Of a stretch of DNA of 59,454 nucleotides, positions 8,421 through 18,229 are shown piece after piece. The notes under the pieces are model-generated. The model made no database searches. It saw nothing but the letters and a program-made list of their open reading frames with translations, and had not been told where the DNA came from. The position numbers were made by a program, and so were the translations under genes. Within the stretch, counting starts at the first letter, position 1. The number at the start of each line of letters is the position of its first letter. Source of the DNA: Lachnospiraceae bacterium (GTDB lineage: Bacteria; Bacillota; Clostridia; Lachnospirales; Lachnospiraceae); assembly GCA_029219245.1 (NCBI GenBank), contig JAQXTA010000019.1, positions 1 to 59,454 on the forward strand, given 5' to 3'.

Positions 8421-9535
8421 GAGCGATAGGAATTATTTTAGCCGGTGGTAACAACCACAGAATTAAAGAATTAACTCAGAAACGTGCTGTTTGCGCTATG
8501 CCGATTGCCGGAAGCTATCGCAGCATCGACTTTGCACTTAGTAATATGTCCAATTCCCATATCAATAAGGTTGCTGTGTTTACCCAGTATAATGCAGGCA
8601 GTCTGAATGAGCATTTAAGCTCTTCCAAATGGTGGGATTTCGGACGTAAACAGGGTGGTTTGTATGTATTTACTCCTGCAGTGACCGCAGAAAGCAATGC
8701 ATGGTATCGTGGTACGGCAGATGCGATTGCCCAGAATCTTTCTTTCTTAAAGAACAGTCATGAACCATATGTTGTTATTTCATCCGGTGACTGTGTATAT
8801 AAGATGGATTACAATAAGCTTCTGGAATATCACATTGATAAGAAGGCAGATATTACAGTTGTCTGCAAAGACATGGCACCGGATATTAATGTGGAACGTT
8901 TTGGAACTGTTAAAATGAATGAAGAATGCCGGATTGAAGAATTTGAGGAAAAACCGGTAATTGCTAAATCCAATACAATTTCCTGTGGTATCTATGTTGT
9001 CAGAAGACGCCAGTTGATTGAAATGATAGAGAGATGCGCAGCAGAGGATCGCTATGATTTCGTAAAAGATATTCTGATTCGCTATAAAGACATGAAACGG
9101 ATTTATGGCTATAAAATTAAAGAATACTGGAGCAATATTGCGACAGTAGATGATTATTTTAAAACGAACATGGATTTCCTTCAGCCGGATATCAGAAATT
9201 ATTTCTTTAAAGAGTATCCAGATATTTATTCCAAAGTGGATGATAATCCACCGGCAAAATATAATGTGGGTGCCAAAATTAAAAACAGCCTGATTTCGAG
9301 CGGTTGTATTGTGAATGGTACGGTTGAAGATTCTGTTATTTTTAAGAAGACATATGTCGGCAACAACTGTTACATTAAAAATTCTATTATCTTAAACGAT
9401 GTTTACATAGGAGATAATACACATATTGAGAACTGTATCGTAGAAAGCAGAGGAACAATTCGTGCGAACTCCTATTACAAAGGTGAAAATGGAATAGAGA
9501 TTGTTGTAGAACATAATGACAGATACGTTATTTAA
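8417..9535 (+). CDS. glgD: GlgD, regulatory-type subunit of ADP-glucose pyrophosphorylase
   Basis: A 372-residue paralog of GlgC. The fold is kept ('[37 protein letters not shown]'), but the GGxGxRL nucleotide signature and the Ala-Lys-Pro lysine are altered (GGNNHRI; 'RAVCAMP'). That is typical of GlgD, which activates GlgC but is poorly catalytic itself. A shortened beta-helix follows near the C-terminus ('[20 protein letters not shown]'). The start is GTG 8417, overlapping the glgC stop, with GGTGAAG just upstream. The role of the pair follows from work on Geobacillus GlgC/GlgD. Confidence 0.93.
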   Translation: MRAIGIILAGGNNHRIKELTQKRAVCAMPIAGSYRSIDFALSNMSNSHINKVAVFTQYNAGSLNEHLSSSKWWDFGRKQGGLYVFTPAVTAESNAWYRGTADAIAQNLSFLKNSHEPYVVISSGDCVYKMDYNKLLEYHIDKKADITVVCKDMAPDINVERFGTVKMNEECRIEEFEEKPVIAKSNTISCGIYVVRRRQLIEMIERCAAEDRYDFVKDILIRYKDMKRIYGYKIKEYWSNIATVDDYFKTNMDFLQPDIRNYFFKEYPDIYSKVDDNPPAKYNVGAKIKNSLISSGCIVNGTVEDSVIFKKTYVGNNCYIKNSIILNDVYIGDNTHIENCIVESRGTIRANSYYKGENGIEIVVEHNDRYVI

Positions 9536-9680
9536 TGTTATTATAGTAGGAGCCGTTATTTTTTAAAAATAAAGGTATTTATTAAAAGCAACGTGGCTTG
9601 ATGAGTATGACTTGTGTGGAAAAGCTTGTGAAAGCCGACAGAAACCTGTTCGGTATCATATGATAAGGAGGCTGAGCTTC

Positions 9681-9953
9681 ATGAGAATTACTGATGTCCG
9701 CGTACGTAAGATGACTCAAGACAGCAAGATGAAAGCAATCGTCTCGATTACCATTGACGACGAATTTGTAGTGCATGACATTAAAGTAATTGAAGGCGAA
9801 AAAGGTCTTTTCATCGCTATGCCAAGCAAAAAGGCGACTGATGGCGAGTATCGAGATATAGCACATCCGATTAACTCTGCTACCAGAGACAGCATTCAGA
9901 AAATTATTCTGGAAAGTTATGAAAAAGCGCTTTTGGAACCGGATGGTGTATAA
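9681..9953 (+). CDS. spoVG: Septation/sporulation regulator SpoVG
   Basis: A 90-residue protein opening '[33 protein letters not shown]', with '[10 protein letters not shown]' and '[15 protein letters not shown]', all hallmark SpoVG segments. SpoVG is a small nucleic-acid-binding regulator affecting septation, sporulation and many other genes. AAGGAGG (9665-9671) lies 9 bases before ATG 9681. The 145-base upstream gap shows a short CCGA-CAG/CTG-TCGG hairpin (about 9635-9653) but no sigma-H promoter I would defend. A terminator follows at 9975. Confidence 0.95.
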   Translation: MRITDVRVRKMTQDSKMKAIVSITIDDEFVVHDIKVIEGEKGLFIAMPSKKATDGEYRDIAHPINSATRDSIQKIILESYEKALLEPDGV

Positions 9954-9974
9954 GGGTAATTAAATAAGTGTAGG

Positions 9975-10001
9975 AGAAGGATGCCTTGGCATCCTTTTCT
10001 T
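9975..10001 (+). terminator. Intrinsic terminator after spoVG
   Basis: AAGGATGC (9977-9984), loop CTTG, GCATCCTT (9989-9996), followed by TTCTT. It separates spoVG from pth and argues against an upstream extension of pth. Confidence 0.8.
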
Positions 10002-10046
10002 ACGCAAATAAAAGTGTACGTGCTGTCAAAAAGCATGGAGGAGCAT

Positions 10047-10619
10047 ATGTATATTATTGTAGGACTGGGGAATCCTGGGAAAGATTATGAGAATACAAGA
10101 CACAATATAGGATTTATGGTAATTGATGAGGCTGCAGGGAAATATAATATCAGTGTATCTGAGAAGAAGCACAAAGCAATTATTGGCAAAGGCTATATTG
10201 GTGGGCAGAAAGTGATTTTGGTAAAACCGCAGACTTATATGAACCTGAGTGGGGAAAGTGTGCGTGATATTATAGATTATTATAAAATAGAAGAAAAGAC
10301 GGAATTGATTGTTATTTCCGATGATATCAGTCTGGATGTGGGACAATTACGCATTCGTAAAAAGGGAAGTGCGGGTGGACATAACGGACTGAAAAATATT
10401 ATACTACATCTTGGACACGATGAATTTCAAAGAATTCGTATGGGAGTGGGAGAAAAACCATCCGGCTATGATTTGGCGGATTATGTACTCGGACATTTCT
10501 CAGGCGAGGAGAAAGCGCAGATAGCAGATGCTGTTAAGAAAGCGGCAGAAGCGCTTGAGGTTATTATCACAGAAGGTCCGGATGCTGCAATGAATCAATT
10601 CAATAAAAAGGGTAGGTAG
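10047..10619 (+). CDS. pth: Peptidyl-tRNA hydrolase
   Basis: Frees tRNA from peptidyl-tRNA dropped by stalled ribosomes; cytoplasmic and essential. The 190-residue protein starts MYIIVGLGNPGKDYENTRHN, which contains the catalytic His20 region, and keeps 'KPQTYMNLSGESV', 'DDISLDVGQLRIRKKGSAGGHNGLKNI' and 'DYVLGHFS'. ATG 10047 gives the standard N-terminus. GGAGG (10037-10041) is only 5 bases upstream, so ATG 10035 is ruled out because it would overlap that site. mfd starts 5 bases after its stop; the pth-mfd pair is a widespread Firmicute arrangement. Confidence 0.94.
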   Translation: MYIIVGLGNPGKDYENTRHNIGFMVIDEAAGKYNISVSEKKHKAIIGKGYIGGQKVILVKPQTYMNLSGESVRDIIDYYKIEEKTELIVISDDISLDVGQLRIRKKGSAGGHNGLKNIILHLGHDEFQRIRMGVGEKPSGYDLADYVLGHFSGEEKAQIADAVKKAAEALEVIITEGPDAAMNQFNKKGR

Positions 10620-10624
10620 AAGAA

Positions 10625-13600
10625 GTGAGGGCATTACTGGCTCCCTTGCAGGAACTGGGAGAATATAGTGAAATCAGAAAAATGCTTGCGAAGGAACAGA
10701 CAACGGTTGCGTTAAGCGGTTGTGTAGATTCTGAGAAGCTGCATATGATATATGGGTTGAGCGATGGTTTTCGGTATAAAATCATCGTTACTTTTAGTGA
10801 TTTAAAAGCTAAAGAGCTGTACGAAGATTATAAATTCTATGACAGAAATACGGTTGTGTATCCGGCAAAAGACTTGATTTTCTTTCAGGCGGATATTCAT
10901 GGTAACCAGCTTGTGACGCAACGCATGAAATGTCTGCGCAAAATCATAGAGGGTAGACCGGCTACCATTATCACAACCTTTGATTCGCTTATGGCACCAC
11001 AGATTCCGCTTTCTGTTTTGCAGAAAAGTGTTATCCGCATCAATAAACAGAGTACCATTGATGAAACCAGATTGGCGAAGCAGCTTACAGAGCTTGGCTA
11101 TGTAAAAAATTATCAGGTAGAGGCACCGGGACAATTCAGTATACGTGGTGGTATTGTTGATGTCTTTGACTTAACAGAGGAAAATCCTTACCGGATTGAG
11201 TTATGGGGAGAGGATGTGGAGTCCATCCGTAGCTTTGATATGTTAAGCCAGCGTTCTATTGAGAAATTAGAGTCTATTTCCATATATCCGGCAACGGAAC
11301 TTGTTTTGACCAAAGAAGAACTCCGTGCAGGTATAAAAGCAATCGAAAAGGAAGGAAAAGAATTTTCCGCAAAGCTTCGGAAAGAGATGAAAACTGAGGA
11401 AGCACACCGAGTAGAACAGCAGATAAAAGAACTGCGGGAACAGCTCTTAGAGCTGGGTGTTTCGGTCAATGCGGTAAATCTGGAAAGCTACATCCGGTAT
11501 TTTTATCCGGAGTTATCGACTTTTTTGGATTTCTTTGCGATGGACCAAAGCTGCATTTTTGTAGATGAGCCGATTCGGGTAAAGGAACATGCCAATGCGG
11601 TAGAAATGGAATTTCGGGAAAGCATGATGCATCGTGTGGAAAAAGGGTATATTCTTCCCGGACAGATGGATGTGCTTTTTGGCAGTGAAGAAGTGGCGGC
11701 AAAATTAGCGGGCAGAAGAGTTGTCACGATTGCCATGATGGATGGCAAGAATCCGCTCTTTAAGTCAGAACGCAAGTTTGATATCCAGGCCAGAAGTATG
11801 CCTTCTTATAATAATAGTTTTGAGGCATTGGTAAAAGACCTGATGAGATATCGTAAGAATAATTACCGCGTGCTGCTGCTATCCGGTTCCAGAACCAGGG
11901 CAAAACGACTGGCAGAGGATTTGCGGGAACAGGGAATTACTTCTTTCTATAGTGAAGATCCGATGCGGGAGGTACAGCCGGGCGAGGTTATGACCTATTA
12001 CGGCAGAGTCCTGAAAGGCTTTGAATACCCTTTATTAAAATTCGCGGTTATTTCTGAGAGCGATATTTTTGGTGCGGAAAAGAAGAAAAAGAAGAAGAAA
12101 AAAATATATGAAGGACAGAAAATCAATGACTTTTCAGAACTGAAGGTAGGCGATTATGTCGTACACGAAAGTCATGGACTGGGTATCTATCGCGGTATTG
12201 AAAAAGTAGAAGTTGAGAAAGTCGTTAAGGACTATATTAAAATAGAGTATCGTGATGGCGGCAATCTGTATATTCTGGCAACAGGTCTGGATGTCATACA
12301 AAAATATGCTTCTGCCGATGCCGGTAATGCGCCGAAATTGAACAAACTGGGCACACAGGAATGGAATCGTACCAAATCGAAGGTGCGCAGCGCGGTAAAT
12401 GAAATTGCACAGGACCTTGTAGAGTTGTATGCGAAGCGACAACAGAAAAACGGTTATCAGTATGGAAAGGATACGGTCTGGCAGAAGGAATTTGAAGAGT
12501 TGTTTCCTTATGAAGAAACAGAAGATCAGTTAAGTGCCATTGAAGCAACCAAGGCAGATATGGAAAGCACGAAGATTATGGACAGACTCATCTGTGGTGA
12601 CGTTGGCTATGGCAAGACGGAAATTGCCATCCGGGCAGCTTTTAAGGCAGTACAGGAGGGAAAACAGGTTGTATATCTGGTACCGACTACGATTTTGGCA
12701 CAGCAGCATTATAACACTTTTGTACAGCGTATGAAGGATTTCCCGGTTCGGGTGGATTTACTTTCCAGATTCCGTACGGCAGCCGAGCAAAAGAAGACCA
12801 TAGAAGACTTGCGCAAAGGGATGGTGGATATTGTCATCGGAACACACAGAGTACTTTCCAAGGATGTCGTATTTAAGGATTTAGGTCTGTTGATTATCGA
12901 TGAGGAACAGCGCTTTGGAGTTACGCACAAAGAGAAGATTAAGAAAATGAAGGAGAATATCGATGTCCTGACCTTGACGGCGACACCGATTCCCAGAACG
13001 CTGCACATGAGCTTAATCGGTATCCGCGATATGAGTGTTTTGGAAGAAGCCCCCAATGACAGGCTGCCGATACAGACCTTTGTATGTGAATATAATGAGG
13101 AACTTGTCAGAGAGGCGATTGTCCGGGAATTATCCAGAGAGGGACAGGTCTATTATGTATATAATCGGGTAAATAATATTGCGGATATTGCTGCTTCCAT
13201 TCAGAATCTTGTACCGGAGGCTACAGTGGCTTTTGCACATGGACAGATGAAGGAAAGCGAATTGGAGCGTATCATGTATGATTTCATTGAGGGAGAGATT
13301 GATGTTCTTGTTTCGACAACCATTATTGAAACAGGCATGGACATCTCCAATGTAAATACAATGATTATCCATGATTCCGATAATATGGGACTTTCCCAGC
13401 TTTACCAGTTACGGGGAAGGGTTGGACGGTCCAACCGCACAGCTTATGCATTTTTGATGTACAAGAGAGATAAAATGTTAAAAGAAGTGGCAGAAAAACG
13501 TCTGGAAGCCATTAAAGAATTTACGGATCTGGGAAGCGGTTTTAAAATTGCTATGCGGGATCTGGAAATCCGGGGAGCCGGAAATCTTCTGGGAGCCAGA

Positions 13601-14179
13601 CAGCATGGGCATATGCAGGCAGTCGGTTATGATTTATACTGCAAGATGCTCAATGAAGCAGTCAAAAACCTGAAGGGCATTTCTACCATAGAAGATTTCA
13701 ATACCAGTATCGATTTGGATGTGGATGCCTACATTCCACCTTCTTATATTGTCAATGAAATCCAGAAGCTGGATATTTATAAAAGAATTGCCGGGGTGGA
13801 AAATGACAGAGAATGCGAAGATATGAAGGAAGAACTTCTGGACAGATTCGGTGAAATTCCGAAATCCGTTGACAATCTGCTCAGGATTGCGCTGATACGG
13901 ATAAAAGCACATCAGCTTTTTATGCCGGAAGTAAAGGGGAAAAATGAATCCATTCAGTTTGAATTAAGGATGGATGCCCCGATTCGCGTAGAAAATATAC
14001 CGGCTTTGCTACAAAAGCATAAAGGGAAGCTGGCTTTTGATCCGAAAGGAACACCGGTTTTCCGTTATCGCTATAAAAAGTATGGTATGGTGGAACGGGA
14101 TGAGGAATTGTTGCTGACACTGACCGAAGAGTTATTGTGTGATATGCAGGAAATGCTACTGCAGAGGACTGAGGTCTGA
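10625..14179 (+). CDS. mfd: Transcription-repair coupling factor Mfd
   Basis: An 1184-residue ATPase that removes RNA polymerase stalled at DNA damage and recruits UvrA. In order: a UvrB-like N-terminal module ('APGQFSIRGGIVDVFDLTEENPYRIELWGEDVESIRSFD'), the RNA-polymerase-interaction module near residues 510-580 ('LKVGDYVVHESHGLGIYRGIEKVEV'), the translocase with Walker A GDVGYGKTE (about 658) and DEEQ (about 758), 'TATPIPRTLHMSL', the RecG-like 'GRVGRS', and the C-terminal UvrA-binding TRCF domain. The GTG start at 10625 follows the pth stop closely. An unusual run of eight lysines near residue 485, encoded by a nearly pure A/G tract at 12080-12102, lies in the linker before the RNA-polymerase module. 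Confidence 0.95.
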   Translation: MRALLAPLQELGEYSEIRKMLAKEQTTVALSGCVDSEKLHMIYGLSDGFRYKIIVTFSDLKAKELYEDYKFYDRNTVVYPAKDLIFFQADIHGNQLVTQRMKCLRKIIEGRPATIITTFDSLMAPQIPLSVLQKSVIRINKQSTIDETRLAKQLTELGYVKNYQVEAPGQFSIRGGIVDVFDLTEENPYRIELWGEDVESIRSFDMLSQRSIEKLESISIYPATELVLTKEELRAGIKAIEKEGKEFSAKLRKEMKTEEAHRVEQQIKELREQLLELGVSVNAVNLESYIRYFYPELSTFLDFFAMDQSCIFVDEPIRVKEHANAVEMEFRESMMHRVEKGYILPGQMDVLFGSEEVAAKLAGRRVVTIAMMDGKNPLFKSERKFDIQARSMPSYNNSFEALVKDLMRYRKNNYRVLLLSGSRTRAKRLAEDLREQGITSFYSEDPMREVQPGEVMTYYGRVLKGFEYPLLKFAVISESDIFGAEKKKKKKKKIYEGQKINDFSELKVGDYVVHESHGLGIYRGIEKVEVEKVVKDYIKIEYRDGGNLYILATGLDVIQKYASADAGNAPKLNKLGTQEWNRTKSKVRSAVNEIAQDLVELYAKRQQKNGYQYGKDTVWQKEFEELFPYEETEDQLSAIEATKADMESTKIMDRLICGDVGYGKTEIAIRAAFKAVQEGKQVVYLVPTTILAQQHYNTFVQRMKDFPVRVDLLSRFRTAAEQKKTIEDLRKGMVDIVIGTHRVLSKDVVFKDLGLLIIDEEQRFGVTHKEKIKKMKENIDVLTLTATPIPRTLHMSLIGIRDMSVLEEAPNDRLPIQTFVCEYNEELVREAIVRELSREGQVYYVYNRVNNIADIAASIQNLVPEATVAFAHGQMKESELERIMYDFIEGEIDVLVSTTIIETGMDISNVNTMIIHDSDNMGLSQLYQLRGRVGRSNRTAYAFLMYKRDKMLKEVAEKRLEAIKEFTDLGSGFKIAMRDLEIRGAGNLLGARQHGHMQAVGYDLYCKMLNEAVKNLKGISTIEDFNTSIDLDVDAYIPPSYIVNEIQKLDIYKRIAGVENDRECEDMKEELLDRFGEIPKSVDNLLRIALIRIKAHQLFMPEVKGKNESIQFELRMDAPIRVENIPALLQKHKGKLAFDPKGTPVFRYRYKKYGMVERDEELLLTLTEELLCDMQEMLLQRTEV

Positions 14180-14318
14180 AAAAGCATAATTCGTTTGCTT
14201 GCAGAAGGTGCTGCCAAGCTGTAAAAAGTCCGGTTTATTGGACTACGTAAATGTTATCTTATCTACAGAACATATGGTTGCTATAAAGCAGTATGACAGT
14301 AGAGAGGAGATAACATTT

Positions 14319-14432
14319 ATGAAAGGTTATGCAGTAGAAAGTGGTTATATGGGTTATGTAGAAGGAAAATATATGTTGTTTGCAAGCGAAATGGATTACG
14401 AAGATTATATGAATGATATCGTGGAATTGTAA
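14319..14432 (+). CDS. 37-residue Tyr/Met-rich acidic peptide, function unknown
   Basis: ATG 14319 has GAGGAGA (14304-14310) at good spacing. The peptide opens MKGYAVESGYMGYVEGKYML and ends in an acidic Tyr/Asp/Met segment. It is short, soluble and strongly biased to Tyr, Met, Glu and Asp. It stands alone between mfd and the cell-wall operon, with a possible TGCTATAAA extended -10 just upstream (near 14279). I have the impression that similar very short proteins are common in Lachnospiraceae, but no function is known to me. The ribosome site and codon pattern make a real gene likely. Confidence 0.6.
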   Translation: MKGYAVESGYMGYVEGKYMLFASEMDYEDYMNDIVEL

Positions 14433-14484
14433 TATTGGGAACAGTCATTTGTGGAAAAGGCACATTTTGCACAGTAATAGGCAC

Positions 14485-14513
14485 TTGATATGCTTTCCGG
14501 GTCATATGATATA
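14485..14513 (+). promoter_or_regulatory. Likely sigma-A promoter for the 14.5-19.2 kb operon
   Basis: TTGATA (14485-14490), 17-base spacer, GATATA (14508-14513), with an overlapping TATATT alternative. It lies about 60 bases upstream of the hydrolase start. Confidence 0.45.
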
Positions 14514-14573
14514 TTTTAGAATCAATCATAACTTGTAATATCATTATTATGGAGAATGGAAGAGGAGTTTTCA

Positions 14574-15338
14574 GTGATTACCAAAATTGATCAAATTTCT
14601 GTAAATTATATCGAAAAAGGGGAAGGGGATGTTATCCTGCTTCTGCATGGCTGGGGTTCTAATATTACCTTGTTTGATGGGATTGTGAAGCTTCTTTCAG
14701 CCAATCACAGAGTAATTGCTCTGGATATGCCGGGTTTTGGTAAGACAACGGAACCGCCGGTTCCATGGTGTGTGGATGATTACGTAGATTTTGTGATGAA
14801 ATTTATTGACAGTCTGGGAATCCGGGAATTTAGTGTGCTGGTACATTCTTTTGGAGGCAGAGTATTCTTTAAAATGAATGCCAGAGAAAATCTGCCGTAC
14901 ACAATCAAGAAGGCTGTTCTGGTAGACAGTGCGGGTATTATGCCGAAGAAGACATGGAAACAGAAAGCAAGCCTCCGGTTGTATAAGATAGCGAGAAGCA
15001 TTATGAGTACAAAGATACTGCATTTCCTCTATCCGGATGCAGTAGAGGATATGAGGAGAAAACGAGGATCAGCAGACTATAACAGTGCTACGCCTACGAT
15101 GCGCGCTACGCTGGTTAAAGTAGTAAATGAAGATTTGGAACCGCTTATTTCTAAAGTAAAATGTCCAACGCTTTTAATCTGGGGGGATCTGGATACGGCA
15201 ACACCGATAGCAGATGCCAGACGGATGGAGGAACTGATAGAGGATGCAGGGCTGGTAGTGTGTGAAGGTGCCGGACATTATTCTTTCTTAGAACAACCGG
15301 TCAAAGTGCATGGGGCTTTGAAGTCATTTCTGGGATAA
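14574..15338 (+). CDS. Alpha/beta hydrolase
   Basis: A 254-residue alpha/beta-hydrolase-fold protein without signal peptide. The oxyanion-hole motif is 'LLLHGWGSN', the nucleophile elbow is 'VLVHSFGGRV' (Ser about residue 96 from GTG 14574; the first elbow Gly is replaced by His), the acid is 'LIWGDLDTATP' and the base is 'EGAGHYSFLE'. GTG 14574 is preferred because AAGAGGAG ends 6 bases before it; ATG 14556 gives six more residues but has its ribosome site touching the start. It is first in an operon with a Mur ligase, a Ddl paralog and a dipeptidase, so a role in trimming or releasing a cell-wall intermediate is possible but only inferred. Substrate unknown. Confidence 0.8.
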   Translation: MITKIDQISVNYIEKGEGDVILLLHGWGSNITLFDGIVKLLSANHRVIALDMPGFGKTTEPPVPWCVDDYVDFVMKFIDSLGIREFSVLVHSFGGRVFFKMNARENLPYTIKKAVLVDSAGIMPKKTWKQKASLRLYKIARSIMSTKILHFLYPDAVEDMRRKRGSADYNSATPTMRATLVKVVNEDLEPLISKVKCPTLLIWGDLDTATPIADARRMEELIEDAGLVVCEGAGHYSFLEQPVKVHGALKSFLG

Positions 15339-15378
15339 TTTCAGGATAAAAAGGGCGGAAAGGAATTAGGTTTTAACG

Positions 15379-17001
15379 ATGGAAATTGTTTTGTGGATTG
15401 TCTGGTTTGGCACATATCTTTGGGGTGCTGTCTGGTTTACGTTATATATTATGCATATGTTCCAGCAGAACTCTTATAAGCCAAGAGAGTATAGAGAGTG
15501 GATGCAGGTAACCGGTAATATCGGAAGATTGCTTGGAAAGAGTTTATATGCGTGGATATCACTGCTTCTGATACCGTTTGTAAGCAGGGGAGAGTCGGTA
15601 TCTTTTGGCTTTCTGACAGTGGCTTGCCTGATGAATGGCATGACGATTTTGGTAAATAAGCCAAGACAGGCGAAGAAGCCGCTTGTCTATACGCCAAGAG
15701 TGAAACGAATGCTTATTACGACTGGGATACTTTCGGCAGTGGTTACGGTTGTTGCATCAGTAATTGCTGGAAACATTACCACAGGCGAAGCAGCTTACAA
15801 CGGCAGTGTCGGTGTTGCAACCGGTGCTTTTACACTGCTTCTTTTGTTTATTCTGCTCCCGGTACTGGTTCTTTTCGTTAATTTTTTAAACCGTCCGATT
15901 GAAAAAGGTGTTAATCAGCATTATATAAATGATGCAGCAAGAATTTTGAAGGAAATGCCGAATCTGACGATTATTGGTGTTACCGGAAGCTATGGTAAAA
16001 CCAGTGTTAAATATTATTTAAGCAAGTTATTGTCGACGCAGTTCAGTGTTTTGCATACACCCGGAAATTATAATACAACGCTGGGAGTTGTCAGGACGAT
16101 ACGTGAACAAATGAAATCCTTCCATGAGATTTTTATTTGTGAAATGGGAGCAAGAGAAGTCGGCGATATCAAGGAAATCTGTGATTTGGTGCATCCTAAG
16201 TATGGTATCATTACTTCTATCGGACCCCAGCATCTGCAGAGTTTTCACAGCATAGACAATGTAATTGGAACGAAGTTTGAGCTGGCAGATGCGATTCCCG
16301 AAGACGGAATTGTGTTCTTGAATTATGATAATGAATATATCCGGAATCATAAGACGGATAAGCAGATTGTCAGTTATGGTACAGTGCAAGAAGGGGCAAC
16401 ATACTGTGCCTATAATATTTCCGTTTCTAAAGAAGGCTCTGCTTTTAGAATGAAAGACAGTACAGGCAAAGAATATGAATTCCATACGCGCCTGGTAGGA
16501 AACCATAACGTGCAGAACATTGCGGGAGCCATTGCTGTTGCAAATACCTTGGGTATCCCGATGGAAAAACTGATTTATCCGGTAAAACAACTGGAAAGTG
16601 TTCCACACAGGCTACAGTTATTGAAACAGGGAAACCGCACGATTTTGGACGATAGCTATAATTCCAATAAGAACGGATTTAAAGCAGCGCTGGATACACT
16701 GGCAATGTTTGATGACCTGCGTATTCTGATGACTCCTGGGATGGTGGAGCTTGGCGAGAAGCAGTATTCTGAGAATAAAGAAGTTGGCATGTATGCGCAT
16801 GATAAGTGTGATTATGCAATTCTGGTGGGCAGAGAACAGACGAAGCCGATACAGGATGGTCTGATGGAGACCGGCTTTGCAGCAAACCGAATGATTATTG
16901 TTGATAGTTTACAGGAAGCGTTTCAGATGGTGAATGCGATTCCCGGCGAGAAGCATAAAGTAGTTTTGATTGAAAATGATCTTCCGGACAATTATACTTA
17001 A
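15379..17001 (+). CDS. Membrane-anchored Mur ligase (MurF-like)
   Basis: A 540-residue protein. The first ~170 residues contain about five hydrophobic segments (1-29, 52-69, 73-95, 111-131 and 147-165). A Mur ligase follows: ATP loop 'GVTGSYGKTSVKYYL' (about 199), 'NTTLGVVRTI', 'EMGAREVGDI' and 'GPQHLQSFHSI' in the central domain, and the C-terminal domain with 'ILDDSYNSNKNGFKAALD'. This is the MurF family (UDP-MurNAc-tripeptide:D-Ala-D-Ala ligase), but ordinary MurF is soluble. It lies just upstream of a Ddl-type ligase that could supply its dipeptide. The reaction is inferred; it may act on a lipid-linked rather than soluble precursor. The upstream ribosome site is modest (AAAGGAATTA). Confidence 0.82.
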   Translation: MEIVLWIVWFGTYLWGAVWFTLYIMHMFQQNSYKPREYREWMQVTGNIGRLLGKSLYAWISLLLIPFVSRGESVSFGFLTVACLMNGMTILVNKPRQAKKPLVYTPRVKRMLITTGILSAVVTVVASVIAGNITTGEAAYNGSVGVATGAFTLLLLFILLPVLVLFVNFLNRPIEKGVNQHYINDAARILKEMPNLTIIGVTGSYGKTSVKYYLSKLLSTQFSVLHTPGNYNTTLGVVRTIREQMKSFHEIFICEMGAREVGDIKEICDLVHPKYGIITSIGPQHLQSFHSIDNVIGTKFELADAIPEDGIVFLNYDNEYIRNHKTDKQIVSYGTVQEGATYCAYNISVSKEGSAFRMKDSTGKEYEFHTRLVGNHNVQNIAGAIAVANTLGIPMEKLIYPVKQLESVPHRLQLLKQGNRTILDDSYNSNKNGFKAALDTLAMFDDLRILMTPGMVELGEKQYSENKEVGMYAHDKCDYAILVGREQTKPIQDGLMETGFAANRMIIVDSLQEAFQMVNAIPGEKHKVVLIENDLPDNYT

Positions 17002-17047
17002 AGAAACAGAAAAAGTATTGAAAATCTTTTGGAAAAGAGGAAAAAGT

Positions 17048-18229
17048 ATGAAAATTAAAGTTGGAGTTTTCTTTGGCGGTAAAAGTGTTGAGCATGAGGT
17101 TTCCGTTATTTCCGGTATCCAGGCACTCAAATCCTTTCATCAGGAGAAATATGAACCGATTCCGATTTATATTACAAAGGAAAATGAAATGTACACCGGA
17201 GAAGCAGTCGGGGATATTGCGAACTATAAGAATATACCGGAGCTGCTTAAGAAAAGTACAAGAATCTTTTTCATTTGTGAACAGGGCAAAGTAAATCTGG
17301 TACAGTATCCGGAGAAGAAATTCGGAAATTCCGTTGTTGACTACATCGATGTGGCATTTCCGGTAGTACATGGTGCCAATGTAGAGGATGGTTCTTTACA
17401 GGGATTTTTACGTCATTATAATATTCCGCTTGTAGGTTGCGATGTTATGGCTTCTGCGGTTACGATGGATAAATATGTTATGAAGACTGTATTAAAGGAT
17501 AACGACATACCGGTCCTGGACTGCGTGACTTTACATGTTAAAGAGTATCAGGCAGATGAGGAAGCAGCATATCATAAGATAGAGAAGAAGATTTCCTATC
17601 CGGTGATTGTGAAACCGGTTAATTTAGGTTCCAGCGTCGGTATTAAGGTAGCAAAAGACAGAGAAGGACTGAAGGAAGCATTGGAGTATGCGTATGAGTT
17701 CGGACAGAAGGTTTTGGTGGAACGTGCCATTATGAACTTACGCGAAATTAACTGTGCGGTACTGGGCGATTACGAAAGTGCACAGGCTTCCGAGTGTGAG
17801 GAACCGATTTCCAGTGATGAAATTTTAAGTTATGAAGACAAATATGTAGCAGGTGATAAAAACGGTTCGCAAGGTATGCGTACGGCAAGGAGAGAACTTC
17901 CGGCAAATCTCACACCGGAACTTCGGGAACAGATTCGTTCTATTGCCGTTAAGACTTTTCAGGTTTTGGATTGTAACGGGGTATCCCGTATTGATTTTAT
18001 GATTGATAAAGATACAAATCAGGTCTATGTAAATGAAATCAATCCGATTCCGGGTTCTCTGGCATTCTATTTGTGGGAAGCAATGGGCAAACCTTATGCA
18101 GAGCTATTGGATGATATGGTTAAACTGGCACTCAAACGAGAAAGAGAAGAAAAGAATCTCATGACTTCTTTCCAGAGCAATATTTTACAAAATGCAAATT
18201 TATCCGGAGCAAAGGGTGTTAAAAAATGA
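17048..18229 (+). CDS. D-alanine--D-alanine ligase family protein (ATP-grasp)
   Basis: A 393-residue ATP-grasp ligase. 'VFFGGKSVEHEVSVISG' carries the N-terminal catalytic Glu, 'KPVNLGSSVGIKVA' is the ATP-grasp loop, and 'VNEINPIPGSLAFYLW' holds the metal-binding end. The omega-loop has 'SYEDKY', keeping the Lys-Tyr pair of D-Ala-D-Ala enzymes rather than the His of VanA. Two parts differ from a housekeeping Ddl: a longer omega loop ('VAGDKNGSQGMRTARRELP') and NPIPGS in place of the usual NT-PG(F/M)T. ATG 17048 follows AAGAGG. The stop overlaps the dipeptidase start (ATGA). It is probably a paralog that feeds the adjacent membrane Mur ligase, and its second substrate may not be D-Ala. Confidence 0.85.
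   Translation: MKIKVGVFFGGKSVEHEVSVISGIQALKSFHQEKYEPIPIYITKENEMYTGEAVGDIANYKNIPELLKKSTRIFFICEQGKVNLVQYPEKKFGNSVVDYIDVAFPVVHGANVEDGSLQGFLRHYNIPLVGCDVMASAVTMDKYVMKTVLKDNDIPVLDCVTLHVKEYQADEEAAYHKIEKKISYPVIVKPVNLGSSVGIKVAKDREGLKEALEYAYEFGQKVLVERAIMNLREINCAVLGDYESAQASECEEPISSDEILSYEDKYVAGDKNGSQGMRTARRELPANLTPELREQIRSIAVKTFQVLDCNGVSRIDFMIDKDTNQVYVNEINPIPGSLAFYLWEAMGKPYAELLDDMVKLALKREREEKNLMTSFQSNILQNANLSGAKGVKK

Noticed and set aside
9981..10046. Longer N-terminus for pth
   Set aside because: It would run through the spoVG terminator stem and add residues absent from Pth; MYIIVGLGNPG is the normal start.
16027..16608. 193-codon antisense frame within the membrane Mur ligase gene
   Set aside because: It has no ribosome site, and the opposite frame has clear Mur ligase motifs.
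17475..17500. Ddl-like enzyme lacking a catalytic Ser (MDKYVMK instead of the E. coli MDKLRSK)
   Set aside because: Met at this place is normal in Firmicute Ddl enzymes, as I recall for S. aureus, so it is not evidence of altered chemistry.
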